NCBI RefSeq assembly: GCF_034111725.1
Contig: NZ_JAWUWR010000033.1
Coordinates: 1-64,000 of the forward strand
Reading direction: 5' to 3'
Source of the DNA: Thalassolituus sp034111725
Lineage (GTDB): Bacteria; Pseudomonadota; Gammaproteobacteria; Pseudomonadales; Oceanobacteraceae
Length of the DNA: 64,000 nucleotides
Part shown: piece after piece, positions 1 to 8,417 of the stretch
How positions within the stretch are numbered: position 1 is the first letter of the stretch
Layout of the letters: each line of letters begins with the position of its first letter
Position numbers and translations under genes: made by a program
Notes under the pieces: model-generated
What the model was told of the DNA's origin: nothing
Databases searched by the model: none
What the model saw: only the letters and a program-made list of their open reading frames with translations

Positions 1-24
1 CTTGAGAGCTGGCAAACGATAAGC

Positions 25-160
25 AAAAAAAGACCCAGGCGCCATTGGGGGCAAACGACTGGGTCAACTTCGGATCGTTGGGGAAGTACCGAAGAAAAGA
101 ACTACCTATGACGGGAGAGCCAATCCTAGGCTCACAATCAAAGGGAACATTTTCACTATA
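25..160 (-). ncRNA. Candidate small RNA with intrinsic terminator
   Basis: Read on the minus strand, this stretch has three hairpins in a row. The first is GAGCC/GGCTC at about 133-117, the second CTTCGG/CCGAAG (94-68), and the last GACCCAG/CTGGGTC (65-32), followed directly by seven Ts, as in an intrinsic terminator. A TATAGT hexamer at 160-155 could be a -10 box and would give an RNA of roughly 120 nt. I found no good -35 box. No open reading frame explains a minus-strand terminator here. Spot 42 (E. coli) and ErsA (Pseudomonas) lie near engB, and engB is 2 kb away, but the orientation differs and I see no sequence match, so homology is only a thought. A terminator for a gene beyond the window is excluded by direction, because the transcript must come from inside the window. 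Confidence 0.45.
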
Positions 161-317
161 GACCTACCCAGCAACCTCGCCTGTTATTTCCTGTTTAATT
201 TTTGTATTGATTATCGATTAACGATAGTTAACATTTATTCCTAACAGGCCAAAGGATCCATATGCCGCGCCAATACTCGCCGCAGAACCCAAGGCAAGCT
301 CTCTTTTGATATTCAAA

Positions 318-359
318 TTTGAGCGGTTGCTAACAAGCCGACTAGCTTGCTGGCTCAAA
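318..359. repeat. Nested inverted repeat upstream of hydrolase
   Basis: TTTGAGC (318-324) pairs with GCTCAAA (353-359), and inside it CAAGC (334-338) pairs with GCTTG (345-349). No T-run follows on either strand, so this is not a classical terminator. It may be a regulator site or a fold in a leader RNA. Confidence 0.35.
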
Positions 360-489
360 ATGACGCATCTAGCCCGGCAAGAACGTATTTATTTAGGCCA
401 GTATTGGTTTCCGATCATCTCCTGCTAGACCGAATCCATTTATTTGGGACACTAGTGCGATAATTAAAATAACAAAAACAGGTATCACT

Positions 490-2346
490 ATGTCTAGTAC
501 TCGCTCATTGCGTCTGATGCTTGCGCCCATATTGCTCGCCAGTGCGATAACGGCTCAAGCTGACGCAAACTGCAATCCCACATCCGTTGGTGCCTGCGGC
601 TTGCCGTTTCCATCTAATTATTGGAGTGTTGATGACAGCAATTCGCCTACCGGCAAACGCTTATCCGTTCCAAATGGCGTCGTAAGAGATGAAGTGATTG
701 CCCAATTACCCCTACAAGACGGCTTTTCACCAGAAGGCATTTTTAACGATTTCAGCGGTTTTTCTGCCGCAACACCGGTGATGTTCGAATTTACTAGCAC
801 TCCAGATGCAGACACTTTGCCACAAGATGGCGGTACAGCGGTTATGGCATTCGACCTAACCACCGGCGAACAGATTGCTATTCGAGCTAAAGTAAGCGAT
901 TACGCTCAGTCTGACAAAGTCACTGAAAAAACCAACATCATTGAAGTATTCCCACAAGTTCGCTGGGAGTATGGTCACGAAATATTGGTCGTTGTGACCA
1001 ACAAACTCGATTTAGAATATTTAGAGCCTGGCATCATCGCTAAGCTTTTGAGCGGCACGACCGAACAGCGTTCTTACACTTATAAAATAACCTCGTTGTT
1101 AACATCATTGGGCATCAACTCTCTGAATGTACGTAACGCCACTCGCTTTACTGTGCGCGATCGTGCTGAAGTTGTTGAACCGATGCAAACCTTGGTTGAT
1201 AACGTCTGGAATATGGAACACCCAGTCCGCAACTTAAATGTTACCTACAACTATTCAAACGCCAACATCGCTGCGCGCATTGAAGGTGAAGTTTTAATCT
1301 ACAACTACCGTACCAACGATGGAACGGGTGTCGTTGATTTCAATAAAGAACCTAGCGAACAGTGGGTTGAATTCCGTTTAACCTTGCCGAAAGCCTCACG
1401 CCAAGGCCCTGTGCCAGTTGCTCTATATGCCCACGGTTTAGGCGCAACCAAAGAATCCGATAGCACAGTTACCGACATGAATGCGGATATCGGCATTGCT
1501 ACCTACTCGATTGGATTCCCAAATCACGGTGCACGCGCAGAAGCGGACGGCGGCATGGTATTAACCATCGCAACAACCGATCAGCTAGCCAAAACCATCG
1601 GTATGATTCAACAAAATGCCATCGACTTTGCATCTGCCCACCGTGCATTACAAACCAGTCTTGCCAATATCGACGTTGTCGGTAAATCAAGTTGGTCAAA
1701 GTGGTGCAGCAACTGTGCCGATGGCGTTGTCGATATTGATGCAACCAATGTGATGATGGAAGGAACATCTCTTGGTGGTGTGTTAGGTTCTGTATATGGC
1801 GCTATCTCGCCAGATTTAAAGGGTGCGGTTTATCACGTAACTGGCGTTGGTATCACCAGCATTCTGTCTGATTCAATTCTGTGGGAACTCATGTTCGCTA
1901 GCCTAGTCCCAAGCGAAGCTAACGGTAGTGAAGCGGTGTTACTGCGCGGTGCAATTCAACAAGCACTCGATTACGGCGATGCAATTAACTATATCGACTA
2001 CTTCCGTTACCCTCAGGCGGGTAAAGACGCTCGTCCACTGATGATCACAACGGGGGCAGGCGACACCATTGTTGGCAATCAAAGCAGCATAGCCGCGGCC
2101 AATTTAGTCGACCTCCCAATTGTTGGTGAGCCTTTGTACGATATGCCCGGTGTTCGCTTAGAAGCCGATTATGACGAAGACGGATATGGTATTCGCCATT
2201 ACAAGCCAATCGTGGGAACAGTTCCCTTAATTTGGGACGGCACTTGGGCAGAAGCATTGAGCGCTGCATCGAGTCACTTAATCTTCACTCGCAAGTCGAA
2301 ACAAGGTGATCAGCAAGAATTTATTAAGCGTTTCATTATGAACTAA
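490..2346 (+). CDS. Secreted alpha/beta hydrolase (lipase-like)
   Basis: This 618-residue protein starts with a signal peptide (cleavage likely after the AQA near residue 24), so it acts outside the inner membrane. The sequence HGLG around residue 316 looks like an oxyanion-hole motif, and GTSLGG at 425-430 is a nucleophile elbow with Ser427 as the probable nucleophile. These are marks of an alpha/beta-hydrolase esterase or lipase. The large N-terminal part recalls the N-terminal domain of bacterial surface lipases such as VolA, but that resemblance is loose. There is no lipobox. The substrate cannot be told from sequence. The gene stands alone and ends at a strong bidirectional terminator shared with engB. 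Confidence 0.75.
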   Translation: MSSTRSLRLMLAPILLASAITAQADANCNPTSVGACGLPFPSNYWSVDDSNSPTGKRLSVPNGVVRDEVIAQLPLQDGFSPEGIFNDFSGFSAATPVMFEFTSTPDADTLPQDGGTAVMAFDLTTGEQIAIRAKVSDYAQSDKVTEKTNIIEVFPQVRWEYGHEILVVVTNKLDLEYLEPGIIAKLLSGTTEQRSYTYKITSLLTSLGINSLNVRNATRFTVRDRAEVVEPMQTLVDNVWNMEHPVRNLNVTYNYSNANIAARIEGEVLIYNYRTNDGTGVVDFNKEPSEQWVEFRLTLPKASRQGPVPVALYAHGLGATKESDSTVTDMNADIGIATYSIGFPNHGARAEADGGMVLTIATTDQLAKTIGMIQQNAIDFASAHRALQTSLANIDVVGKSSWSKWCSNCADGVVDIDATNVMMEGTSLGGVLGSVYGAISPDLKGAVYHVTGVGITSILSDSILWELMFASLVPSEANGSEAVLLRGAIQQALDYGDAINYIDYFRYPQAGKDARPLMITTGAGDTIVGNQSSIAAANLVDLPIVGEPLYDMPGVRLEADYDEDGYGIRHYKPIVGTVPLIWDGTWAEALSAASSHLIFTRKSKQGDQQEFIKRFIMN

Positions 2347-2363
2347 CGCATTGATTTACCAAT

Positions 2364-2391
2364 AAAAAACCCCGGCTAGCCGGGGTTTTTT
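2364..2391. terminator. Bidirectional intrinsic terminator
   Basis: A perfect palindrome, CCCCGGCTAGCCGGGG (2370-2385), is flanked by A-runs on the left and T-runs on the right. It can stop both the hydrolase transcript and the convergent engB transcript. Confidence 0.9.
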
Positions 2392-2409
2392 ATTGTTCAA
2401 AATAAGCGA

Positions 2410-3087
2410 TTACACAGTCGTATTGAGATCGTCGTCAGCCACGTCATCATCCGCTTGCTCGTCATCCGCCAACAGAGGCGGTAACAGCCAAGTGTTCAAA
2501 CGTCGCTTTAATTCTTTCATGCCATCACCTGTGAGTGATGAAAATGTCTGAATTGTGACCAGATCACCCAAATCAGCAACGGCTTTCTTTACTTTAAGCA
2601 AAGTCGACTGAGCAGGGCCGCGTTTAAGCTTATCGGCTTTGGTTAACAGGATATGCACGGGCATTCCAGTTTCACCAGCCCAATCGAGCATAGCGTTATC
2701 AAACTCTTTCAGTGGGTGGCGAATATCCATGAGCAGAACTAAGCCCACTAGAGAATCGCGGTTATTAAGATAATGATCGAGTTCTTTTTGCCATTCGTTT
2801 TTCACGGCAACCGGGACCTTGGCAAAGCCATATCCGGGTAAATCGACCAATGCGAGGGGTGCTTCACCTACCTGAAAGAAGTTAATTAGCTGTGTTCGAC
2901 CCGGTGTTTTACTGGTTCGAGCAAGTTTTTTTAACTCGGTCAGGGTATTCAGCGCACTCGACTTTCCAGCATTCGAACGGCCCGCAAAAGCCACCTCACG
3001 CAGGATATCTGTGGGGCACTGACTCAACTTCGCAGCACTTTTAACGAAGAAGGTATTGGTATATGTCAATGAAACCTGTTCTATCAT
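2410..3087 (-). CDS. engB: Ribosome biogenesis GTPase EngB (YihA/YsxC)
   Basis: A 225-residue TRAFAC-class GTPase needed for assembly of the large ribosomal subunit. The P-loop GRSNAGKS is at residues 36-43, the G2 region TPGRTQ follows, the G3 motif is DLPGYG and the G4 motif is TKAD. The length fits the family, apart from a short acidic C-terminal tail rich in Asp. It is transcribed away from the cytochrome genes, the same divergent layout as in Pseudomonas. Confidence 0.96.
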   Translation of the reverse strand: MIEQVSLTYTNTFFVKSAAKLSQCPTDILREVAFAGRSNAGKSSALNTLTELKKLARTSKTPGRTQLINFFQVGEAPLALVDLPGYGFAKVPVAVKNEWQKELDHYLNNRDSLVGLVLLMDIRHPLKEFDNAMLDWAGETGMPVHILLTKADKLKRGPAQSTLLKVKKAVADLGDLVTIQTFSSLTGDGMKELKRRLNTWLLPPLLADDEQADDDVADDDLNTTV

Positions 3088-3099
3088 GGGGTAAACGTA

Positions 3100-3129
3100 A
3101 TGACCGTCTGGAAATTAATGTTATATAAT
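3100..3129 (+). promoter_or_regulatory. Probable sigma70 promoter for cytochrome c5-like gene
   Basis: A perfect TATAAT (3124-3129) lies 18 bases after ATGACC (3100-3105, four of six matches to TTGACA). It points to the cytochrome gene about 100 bases downstream and lies in the divergent engB intergenic region. Confidence 0.45.
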
Positions 3130-3231
3130 GCGTAGCCTTGGATGACAGTCCCATTCTATCACAGGGCAATGAGTTCGAGGCCAAGCTGTTTTAACGGTTA
3201 CGCAAAACAAGCAAGAGAGAGACTCACTATT

Positions 3232-3534
3232 ATGAAAAAACTCGCTGTGATGGCGGCTATTGTCGCCGCTATGAGTGCCAACACTCAGGCATTCGATGTT
3301 GATGCTAAATACAAGCAAACCTGCGGTGCTTGCCACTCAATGGGTGTTGCTGGTGCTCCTAAAGCATTTGATGCGGCTGCTTGGGCACCGCGTTTAGCAA
3401 CGGGAATGGACGCACTGGTTGCCAGTGTCACCAACGGTAAAAATGCCATGCCTCCTCGTGGATTGTGCATGGACTGTACTGCCGATCAGTACAAATTATT
3501 GATCAATTACATGTCGACTCCGAAGGCGGACTAA
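3232..3534 (+). CDS. Monoheme cytochrome c5-like protein
   Basis: I place the start at the ATG of MKKLAVM, because it begins a clean signal peptide (cut after TQA at residue 20) and a GA-rich stretch precedes it; a longer reading from 3142 is possible but lacks sense. The mature protein is about 80 residues. It has one heme-binding CGACH (31-35), a likely axial Met73 in the sequence MPPRG, and a Cys pair (79 and 82) near the C-terminus, which is the signature of cytochrome c5. It should be periplasmic and carry electrons between respiratory complexes. A homologous small cytochrome sits next to cytochrome c4 and engB in Pseudomonas. Confidence 0.88.
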   Translation: MKKLAVMAAIVAAMSANTQAFDVDAKYKQTCGACHSMGVAGAPKAFDAAAWAPRLATGMDALVASVTNGKNAMPPRGLCMDCTADQYKLLINYMSTPKAD

Positions 3535-3589
3535 TTTCCCCTTCGGCTACACTGCTGTAATAGACGAATTCACTTACAACCTGGATCTG

Positions 3590-4195
3590 ATGATGAAAAA
3601 CCTGTTGATTAGCCTGATTGTTTCTGCCGGACTAATGTCTGTTGCTCATGCGGGTGACGCGGAAGCCGGTAAAGCAAAATCCGCAACCTGTGCTGCCTGC
3701 CATGGAGCTGATGGTAACAGCATGGCCCCTACCTTCCCTAAAATAGCCGGTCAGGGCGAGCGTTATTTGATTAAACAGATCAAGGATATTCGTGACGGTC
3801 GTCGTAATGTTGCTGCCATGGCACCATTTGTTGCTGGCCTAAGCGATGAAGATATTGCGGATCTCGCCGCTTACTTTGGCAGCCAAGTTCCAACGACAGG
3901 CGGTGCTAAAGAAGAATTAGCTGAACTAGGCAAGCGCATTTACCGTGGCGGTATCGCAACCAAAGACGTACCAGCATGTATGGCATGTCACGGCCCAGAC
4001 GGTAAAGGTGTTGACTTAGCGGGCTTCCCACGCCTAGCCGGTCAGCATGATGCTTATACTCAAGCTCAGCTAAATGCGTTCAGCACGGGTACTCGCGCCA
4101 ACGATGGCGATAGCAAAGTAATGCGCAGCATTGCTTACCGTTTACACAGCAGTGAAATTGAAGCGGTATCGTCGTACATTCAGGGCCTGCGTTAA
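3590..4195 (+). CDS. Diheme cytochrome c4
   Basis: This 201-residue periplasmic protein has a signal peptide ending at AHA (residue 21) and two similar halves. Each half has a heme site, CAACH (34-38) and CMACH (130-134), with candidate axial ligands Met77 and Met178. Size and architecture match cytochrome c4, a high-potential electron carrier to terminal oxidases. Two adjacent ATG codons open the gene, so the start could be three bases later. It follows the c5-like gene by 55 bases and ends at an intrinsic terminator. Confidence 0.95.
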   Translation: MMKNLLISLIVSAGLMSVAHAGDAEAGKAKSATCAACHGADGNSMAPTFPKIAGQGERYLIKQIKDIRDGRRNVAAMAPFVAGLSDEDIADLAAYFGSQVPTTGGAKEELAELGKRIYRGGIATKDVPACMACHGPDGKGVDLAGFPRLAGQHDAYTQAQLNAFSTGTRANDGDSKVMRSIAYRLHSSEIEAVSSYIQGLR

Positions 4196-4214
4196 TTAGC
4201 AGTTCCTCGATGAG

Positions 4215-4240
4215 AAAGGTGGCTTAGGCCGCCTTTTTTT
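4215..4240 (+). terminator. Intrinsic terminator after cytochrome c4
   Basis: The stem GGTGGC/GCCGCC (one G-T pair), with extra A-T pairs at its base and a TTAG loop, is followed by seven Ts. Confidence 0.85.
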
Positions 4241-4382
4241 ATATCTCGACCCCAAGCACTGTCTCTAAGATTGCGTTAGGACAGTTTTACAGTCCTTTGC
4301 ACTGTCAGTGGTGGGCAGCACTTACGCTTTTGTGTAAGAATACTGGGACAATAATTCACATTTAACACGGATTGGAGCTCTC

Positions 4383-5015
4383 ATGCTTTCTCAGTTCAAA
4401 CACTGGTTCACAGCCGCCCTTGTGTTGGTAAGCGTTTCTGCGTTCTCTGCTGAATACGAAGCCAACAAGCACTACAAAGTTTTAGAGCAGCCAGTGCCTG
4501 TGGTTCAGGATGGTAAAATTCATGTGGAAGAAGCCTTCTGGTACGGTTGCCCTCATTGCTTCGATTTGGAAGCTATCATTACACCTTGGAAAAACGGACT
4601 AGCCGATGACGTTCAATTTGAAGGTGTCCCTGCTATGTTTGGACGTACTTGGGTGTCGCACGCACAGATGTACTACACAGCCGATGCTCTAGGTGTACTG
4701 CCAAAAGTTCACACCAGTATTTTCGATGCTATCCACTTGCAAAAAGTACGCTTAGTTACCCGCGAAGACCAACGCGCATTTTTGATGGAAAAAGCCGGTG
4801 TTAGCGCCGAAGATTTTGATAAAACCTATGAATCATTTACGGTTAAGACTCGTATGAATCGTGGCGACAAGCGCGTGCGTTCTTTCCAAATTAGCGGTGT
4901 ACCTGCCTTGATTATTAACGGTAAGTATGTAATTGATGCCACCTCTGCCGGTGGTCAGAAAGAGATGCTTGAAGTCGCAGATTACTTGATCAACAAAGAG
5001 CGCAACGGCCTATAA
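4383..5015 (+). CDS. dsbA: Thiol:disulfide interchange protein DsbA
   Basis: A 210-residue periplasmic oxidase that puts disulfide bonds into exported proteins. The signal peptide ends near FSA (residue 23). The active site is Cys56-Pro-His-Cys59, the standard DsbA CPHC, and the cis-proline is Pro174 in SGVPAL. The length is typical. It sits after the c-type cytochromes, as in Pseudomonas, and is probably transcribed with the nuclease-fold gene that starts two bases after its stop. Confidence 0.95.
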   Translation: MLSQFKHWFTAALVLVSVSAFSAEYEANKHYKVLEQPVPVVQDGKIHVEEAFWYGCPHCFDLEAIITPWKNGLADDVQFEGVPAMFGRTWVSHAQMYYTADALGVLPKVHTSIFDAIHLQKVRLVTREDQRAFLMEKAGVSAEDFDKTYESFTVKTRMNRGDKRVRSFQISGVPALIINGKYVIDATSAGGQKEMLEVADYLINKERNGL

Positions 5016-5017
5016 GG

Positions 5018-5806
5018 TTGACTGAACGCGTTACACTCCGTGAGTTTGTCGCAGTCCCAAAGGCTGCGGGAAGCTTGCGACTACTGACTTTCAATATGCA
5101 GGTTGGTATTCAAACCCAAGCCTACCACCATTATTTGCTCCGCAGTTGGCAGCACCTTCTTCCTTTTAAAGCCCGGCATCTAGCTTTAGATGCTATCGCA
5201 GATCTGGTTAGCCACTTCGACATTGTTGCCTTACAAGAGGCTGATGGCGGTAGCTGGCGTAGCGCAAAAGAAAACCAAGTGGAGTACATCGCGCAGCAGG
5301 CTAATTTCCCTCATTGGTATCATCAGGTTAATCGGGATTTGGGACGGCTAGCACAGCACTCGAACGGTTTGCTCTGTCGTATGGCAGCCAATCATATAGA
5401 GAAACACGCATTACCAGGAGTCTTACCTGGCCGCGGAGTTATGGTTTTTCGCTTTGGTTCTGGAGATCAGGAGTTAGTTATTGTCATAACTCACTTAGCT
5501 TTAAATCGTCGTACCCAACAGAATCAAATCGCGTATTTGGTGGATGCCGTTCGAGACGCTAAACACTTGATCATTATGGGAGATCTCAATCAAGAGGCTG
5601 AGTGGCTACTGCAACACAGCGCCCTGCAAACCTTAAGTTTGCATCCGATTGCGCCACATCTATCGACTTACCCCAGCTGGCGTCCCAATCGCGCCATTGA
5701 TCATATTTTAATCAGTAGCAGCCTCAAGCTAGACCGCATCGCAGTTATAGACCATCCGCTTTCAGATCACTTACCGGTAGCGGCAGAAATCATCTTTTCT
5801 ATTTAA
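5018..5806 (+). CDS. Endonuclease/exonuclease/phosphatase-family protein
   Basis: This 262-residue protein has the DNase I-like fold. LQEADGG near residues 73-79 carries the metal-binding Glu. GDLNQ and the final SDHLPVAAE carry the catalytic Asp, Asn and His residues, and AIDHIL is also conserved. The best start is a TTG two bases after dsbA, because the first beta strand (SLRLLTFNMQ) begins before the first in-frame ATG; the two genes are likely translationally coupled. No signal peptide is seen, so it is probably cytoplasmic. The substrate, whether DNA, phospholipid or a sugar phosphate, is not determined. Confidence 0.8.
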   Translation: MTERVTLREFVAVPKAAGSLRLLTFNMQVGIQTQAYHHYLLRSWQHLLPFKARHLALDAIADLVSHFDIVALQEADGGSWRSAKENQVEYIAQQANFPHWYHQVNRDLGRLAQHSNGLLCRMAANHIEKHALPGVLPGRGVMVFRFGSGDQELVIVITHLALNRRTQQNQIAYLVDAVRDAKHLIIMGDLNQEAEWLLQHSALQTLSLHPIAPHLSTYPSWRPNRAIDHILISSSLKLDRIAVIDHPLSDHLPVAAEIIFSI

Positions 5807-5892
5807 ACTTCCGGCTCACGATCATCCAGCACTTCAATAATTCTTATCTATACTTGCATCAATAATACACATTTACTTACTAGGGGTATTGA

Positions 5893-7542
5893 ATGGCTGC
5901 TGGATCGGAAGCGGATGCTGCGCGCCGTTGGCGGGATAAGTACTTAAACTTACTCGACGAACACGAAAAACTTAAAACCTCGACCGACGATCGCAGCGAT
6001 CAATTGCGCCGTGGTTTGTTAATGGTGTCGCTACTCGCAGAAGGACAAGCCGATAATGTCGACTCCGCACTCGGCAACCTGAGAGATACCATGAAGGATG
6101 GTAGCTTAGGGGTAAGTCGCAGCATGGACGAGTTAGAAAAAGTCGTGCGCCGCTTTGAAACGCAAAATGAAACCCAAGCTGGACTGCTAGCGAACGAGTT
6201 AAACTCCGTCGCCGATAAACTGTTGCAGTGCCCACTGCCGAAAAATCTGCTGAAAAAAATCCGCGACGTACGCAAGTCTTCCGCTAAAGACCTTAGCACT
6301 TGGGCGGGATACATTACTCAGCTGAAAGCTTGGAGCGATATTCTTGCCTCAGTAGCGACCCTTGAAGGTTACGATGAAAACGCTAAATCATCCTCTTGGT
6401 GGCAGCGCTGGTTAAAACCGCAAGAAAAGACAGAACAGCCCGAACCGACTGAAGAAATTGCAGAAGAAGAGAGCAGCGTAGCTAAGCAAGAACCGGGCTT
6501 TTCCCATATTGCCGCAGAAGTTGCCGATACCCTGGGTAAATTATTGTCTCGTCTTGTTATTCCGGAGCGTCTAGAAACTCGAGTGACGACGTTACAAGAG
6601 CGCCTTAATGGTGGGCTCAATTGGTATGAACTCGTTCCTCTGTTAGAAGATACGTCGCAATTTTTACTCGATTGCCTTGGTAGTGGCCAAGAAGAATTTG
6701 AGCGCTTCTTGCAGAGCCTCGATCAGCGCCTACAAGCAATCCAGTTGATGGTATCGGATGCCAACACAGACCAGAACGACCGCGAAAAAGCCCGCCATGA
6801 TTTAGAAAGTATGGTGCGCGAGCAAATTGCAGATATACGATCAGTCGTTAACGGGCTCGGCGACTTAGGGGAATTGGGGTCAAGTGTTCGAGATCACCTT
6901 ACCCTTATCGTTCAGGCAATGGAGCATTACCAAGAATGCGAAGTCGCGCGTGAACAGCGCTTAGCCGAGCAGTTACAAGTGCTGCAGGCTCGACTCAGTG
7001 AAATGGAGGCTGAGGCCTCTCAAGCACGCCAGATTATTGAAGACCAAAAAGCACGCGCAACCCAAGATCATCTCACCGGCTTACCCAATCGTGGCGCTTA
7101 CCAAGTGCGCCTAGACGAAGAGTTATCGCGTCGCTCACGCGGCGGCGGCGCACTATCGATTATTATTGCCGACGTCGATCACTTTAAACGCATCAATGAT
7201 GGTTATGGCCATCTAGCTGGCGACAAAGCACTACAACTCATCGCCTCTACTTTGCGAAAAAATCTACGCACTATGGATTTTATTGCCCGCTACGGTGGCG
7301 AAGAGTTTGTCATCTTACTGCCTGAAACCAGTACTGAAGAAGCGATGGACGTCGCGGAGAAACTGCGCAGTAAAATAGAAGCTTGCCCGTTCAACTTTCG
7401 CAGTGAACGCGTCGTCATCACTATGTCCTTTGGCATCAGTGAATTTCGCACTCTCGAAGCCGTTGAAACGGTATTTGAGCGTGCCGACAAAGCTCTCTAC
7501 AAGGCTAAAGAAGAAGGCCGCAACCAATGCCAGCGCGGCTAG
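5893..7542 (+). CDS. Diguanylate cyclase, soluble, DgcH-like
   Basis: A 549-residue protein without membrane segments. Residues 1-340 are mostly charged alpha helix of no known domain, about 350-395 look like a coiled coil, and the rest is a GGDEF domain. The active-site motif is GGEEF (468-472). An intact product-inhibition site RxxD (Arg459 to Asp462) lies five residues before it. It should therefore make c-di-GMP and be feedback-inhibited. Its place after dsbA and the nuclease-fold gene matches PA5487 (DgcH) of Pseudomonas aeruginosa, so the N-terminal part is probably the same helical sensor or dimer region. Confidence 0.9.
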   Translation: MAAGSEADAARRWRDKYLNLLDEHEKLKTSTDDRSDQLRRGLLMVSLLAEGQADNVDSALGNLRDTMKDGSLGVSRSMDELEKVVRRFETQNETQAGLLANELNSVADKLLQCPLPKNLLKKIRDVRKSSAKDLSTWAGYITQLKAWSDILASVATLEGYDENAKSSSWWQRWLKPQEKTEQPEPTEEIAEEESSVAKQEPGFSHIAAEVADTLGKLLSRLVIPERLETRVTTLQERLNGGLNWYELVPLLEDTSQFLLDCLGSGQEEFERFLQSLDQRLQAIQLMVSDANTDQNDREKARHDLESMVREQIADIRSVVNGLGDLGELGSSVRDHLTLIVQAMEHYQECEVAREQRLAEQLQVLQARLSEMEAEASQARQIIEDQKARATQDHLTGLPNRGAYQVRLDEELSRRSRGGGALSIIIADVDHFKRINDGYGHLAGDKALQLIASTLRKNLRTMDFIARYGGEEFVILLPETSTEEAMDVAEKLRSKIEACPFNFRSERVVITMSFGISEFRTLEAVETVFERADKALYKAKEEGRNQCQRG

Positions 7543-7615
7543 TGAAGTCAGTACTTGCCATTTAGTGTCGTTTTGATTATTTTGCTTAGCTAAATTTCGA
7601 AACGAAACCTTATTG

Positions 7616-8416
7616 ATGACTCGTCGCCCAACTGTTGCTCGTCGAGAGCAAATATTACAACGCTTAGCCGAACATGGCCGCGTTCAGGTCGACGAGCTAT
7701 CACTCCTGCTAAAGACCTCTGAAGTTACCATTCGTAAAGACCTTAACGTTTTAGAAAACGCGGGAAAGCTCGTTCGACGTTACGGGGGGGCAGTTCCCTC
7801 TTTTGCTGCCGATCCAACAAACGTTGGAACCGACTCTGAAGTTTCGAATCGAAAGGTAGAAATAGGTGCTGCAGCTTCTCGGCTGATTAGCGATGACACT
7901 CGTATCCTTATCGATTTTGGCAGCACAACGACGACTCTGATTCCTCATCTCAGTCGCTATAGCCAGCTGGTAGTCATGACCAACTCGATGCGCACCGCCA
8001 ATGCCGTACTGGCATTAACCTCAGCGCCGACCTTGTTAATGACAGGCGGAACTTGGGATGCCCAAACGCACTCGTTCCAAGGGCAAATTGCTGAACAAGT
8101 ATTACGTTCATACGACTTCGACCAGCTTTTTATTGGCTGCGACGGCATTGATTTAGAGCGCGGCACCAGCACCTTTAACGAATTACTCGGCTTGAGCCGG
8201 GTGATGGCCGAATCGGCAAAGCAGATTATCGTCATGGCCGAAGCCGATAAAGTAGGCCGCCGTATTCCAAATTTAGAAATTCCATGGCGTCAGATCGACG
8301 TTTTGGTCACCGATAAGCGCTTAAGCACAAGCGCCAAAACTCAAATTGAGCAGCACGGTGTCGAGGTCATTATTGCCGACATCCCTGCAACCCAGAATAA
8401 AACCGGAGAACAATAA
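7616..8416 (+). CDS. DeoR-family regulator, GlmR-like
   Basis: I use the ATG at 7616; a TTG one codon earlier is also open. The N-terminal 60 residues form a DeoR helix-turn-helix (recognition part SEVTIRKDLNVLE), followed by the RRYGGA signature. The rest is a DeoRC sugar-phosphate sensor domain with IDFGSTTT and MTGGTW. The gene ends one base before glmS. A DeoR-type GlmR sits just before glmS in Pseudomonas, so control of amino-sugar synthesis is the likely job, with a sugar phosphate as probable ligand. Confidence 0.88.
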   Translation: MTRRPTVARREQILQRLAEHGRVQVDELSLLLKTSEVTIRKDLNVLENAGKLVRRYGGAVPSFAADPTNVGTDSEVSNRKVEIGAAASRLISDDTRILIDFGSTTTTLIPHLSRYSQLVVMTNSMRTANAVLALTSAPTLLMTGGTWDAQTHSFQGQIAEQVLRSYDFDQLFIGCDGIDLERGTSTFNELLGLSRVMAESAKQIIVMAEADKVGRRIPNLEIPWRQIDVLVTDKRLSTSAKTQIEQHGVEVIIADIPATQNKTGEQ

Positions 8417-8417
8417 T

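Larger units (their letters stand above)
1..489. other. Gene-free left edge
   Basis: No coding region is supported in this stretch. It holds the candidate minus-strand RNA, the inverted repeat at 318-359 and the upstream region of the hydrolase gene. The part around 190-240 is AT-rich and could hold promoters, but I cannot fix one. Confidence 0.6.

Noticed and set aside
1..120. c-di-GMP-I riboswitch
   Set aside because: The conserved GEMM core and its GNRA tetraloop receptor are not present on either strand.
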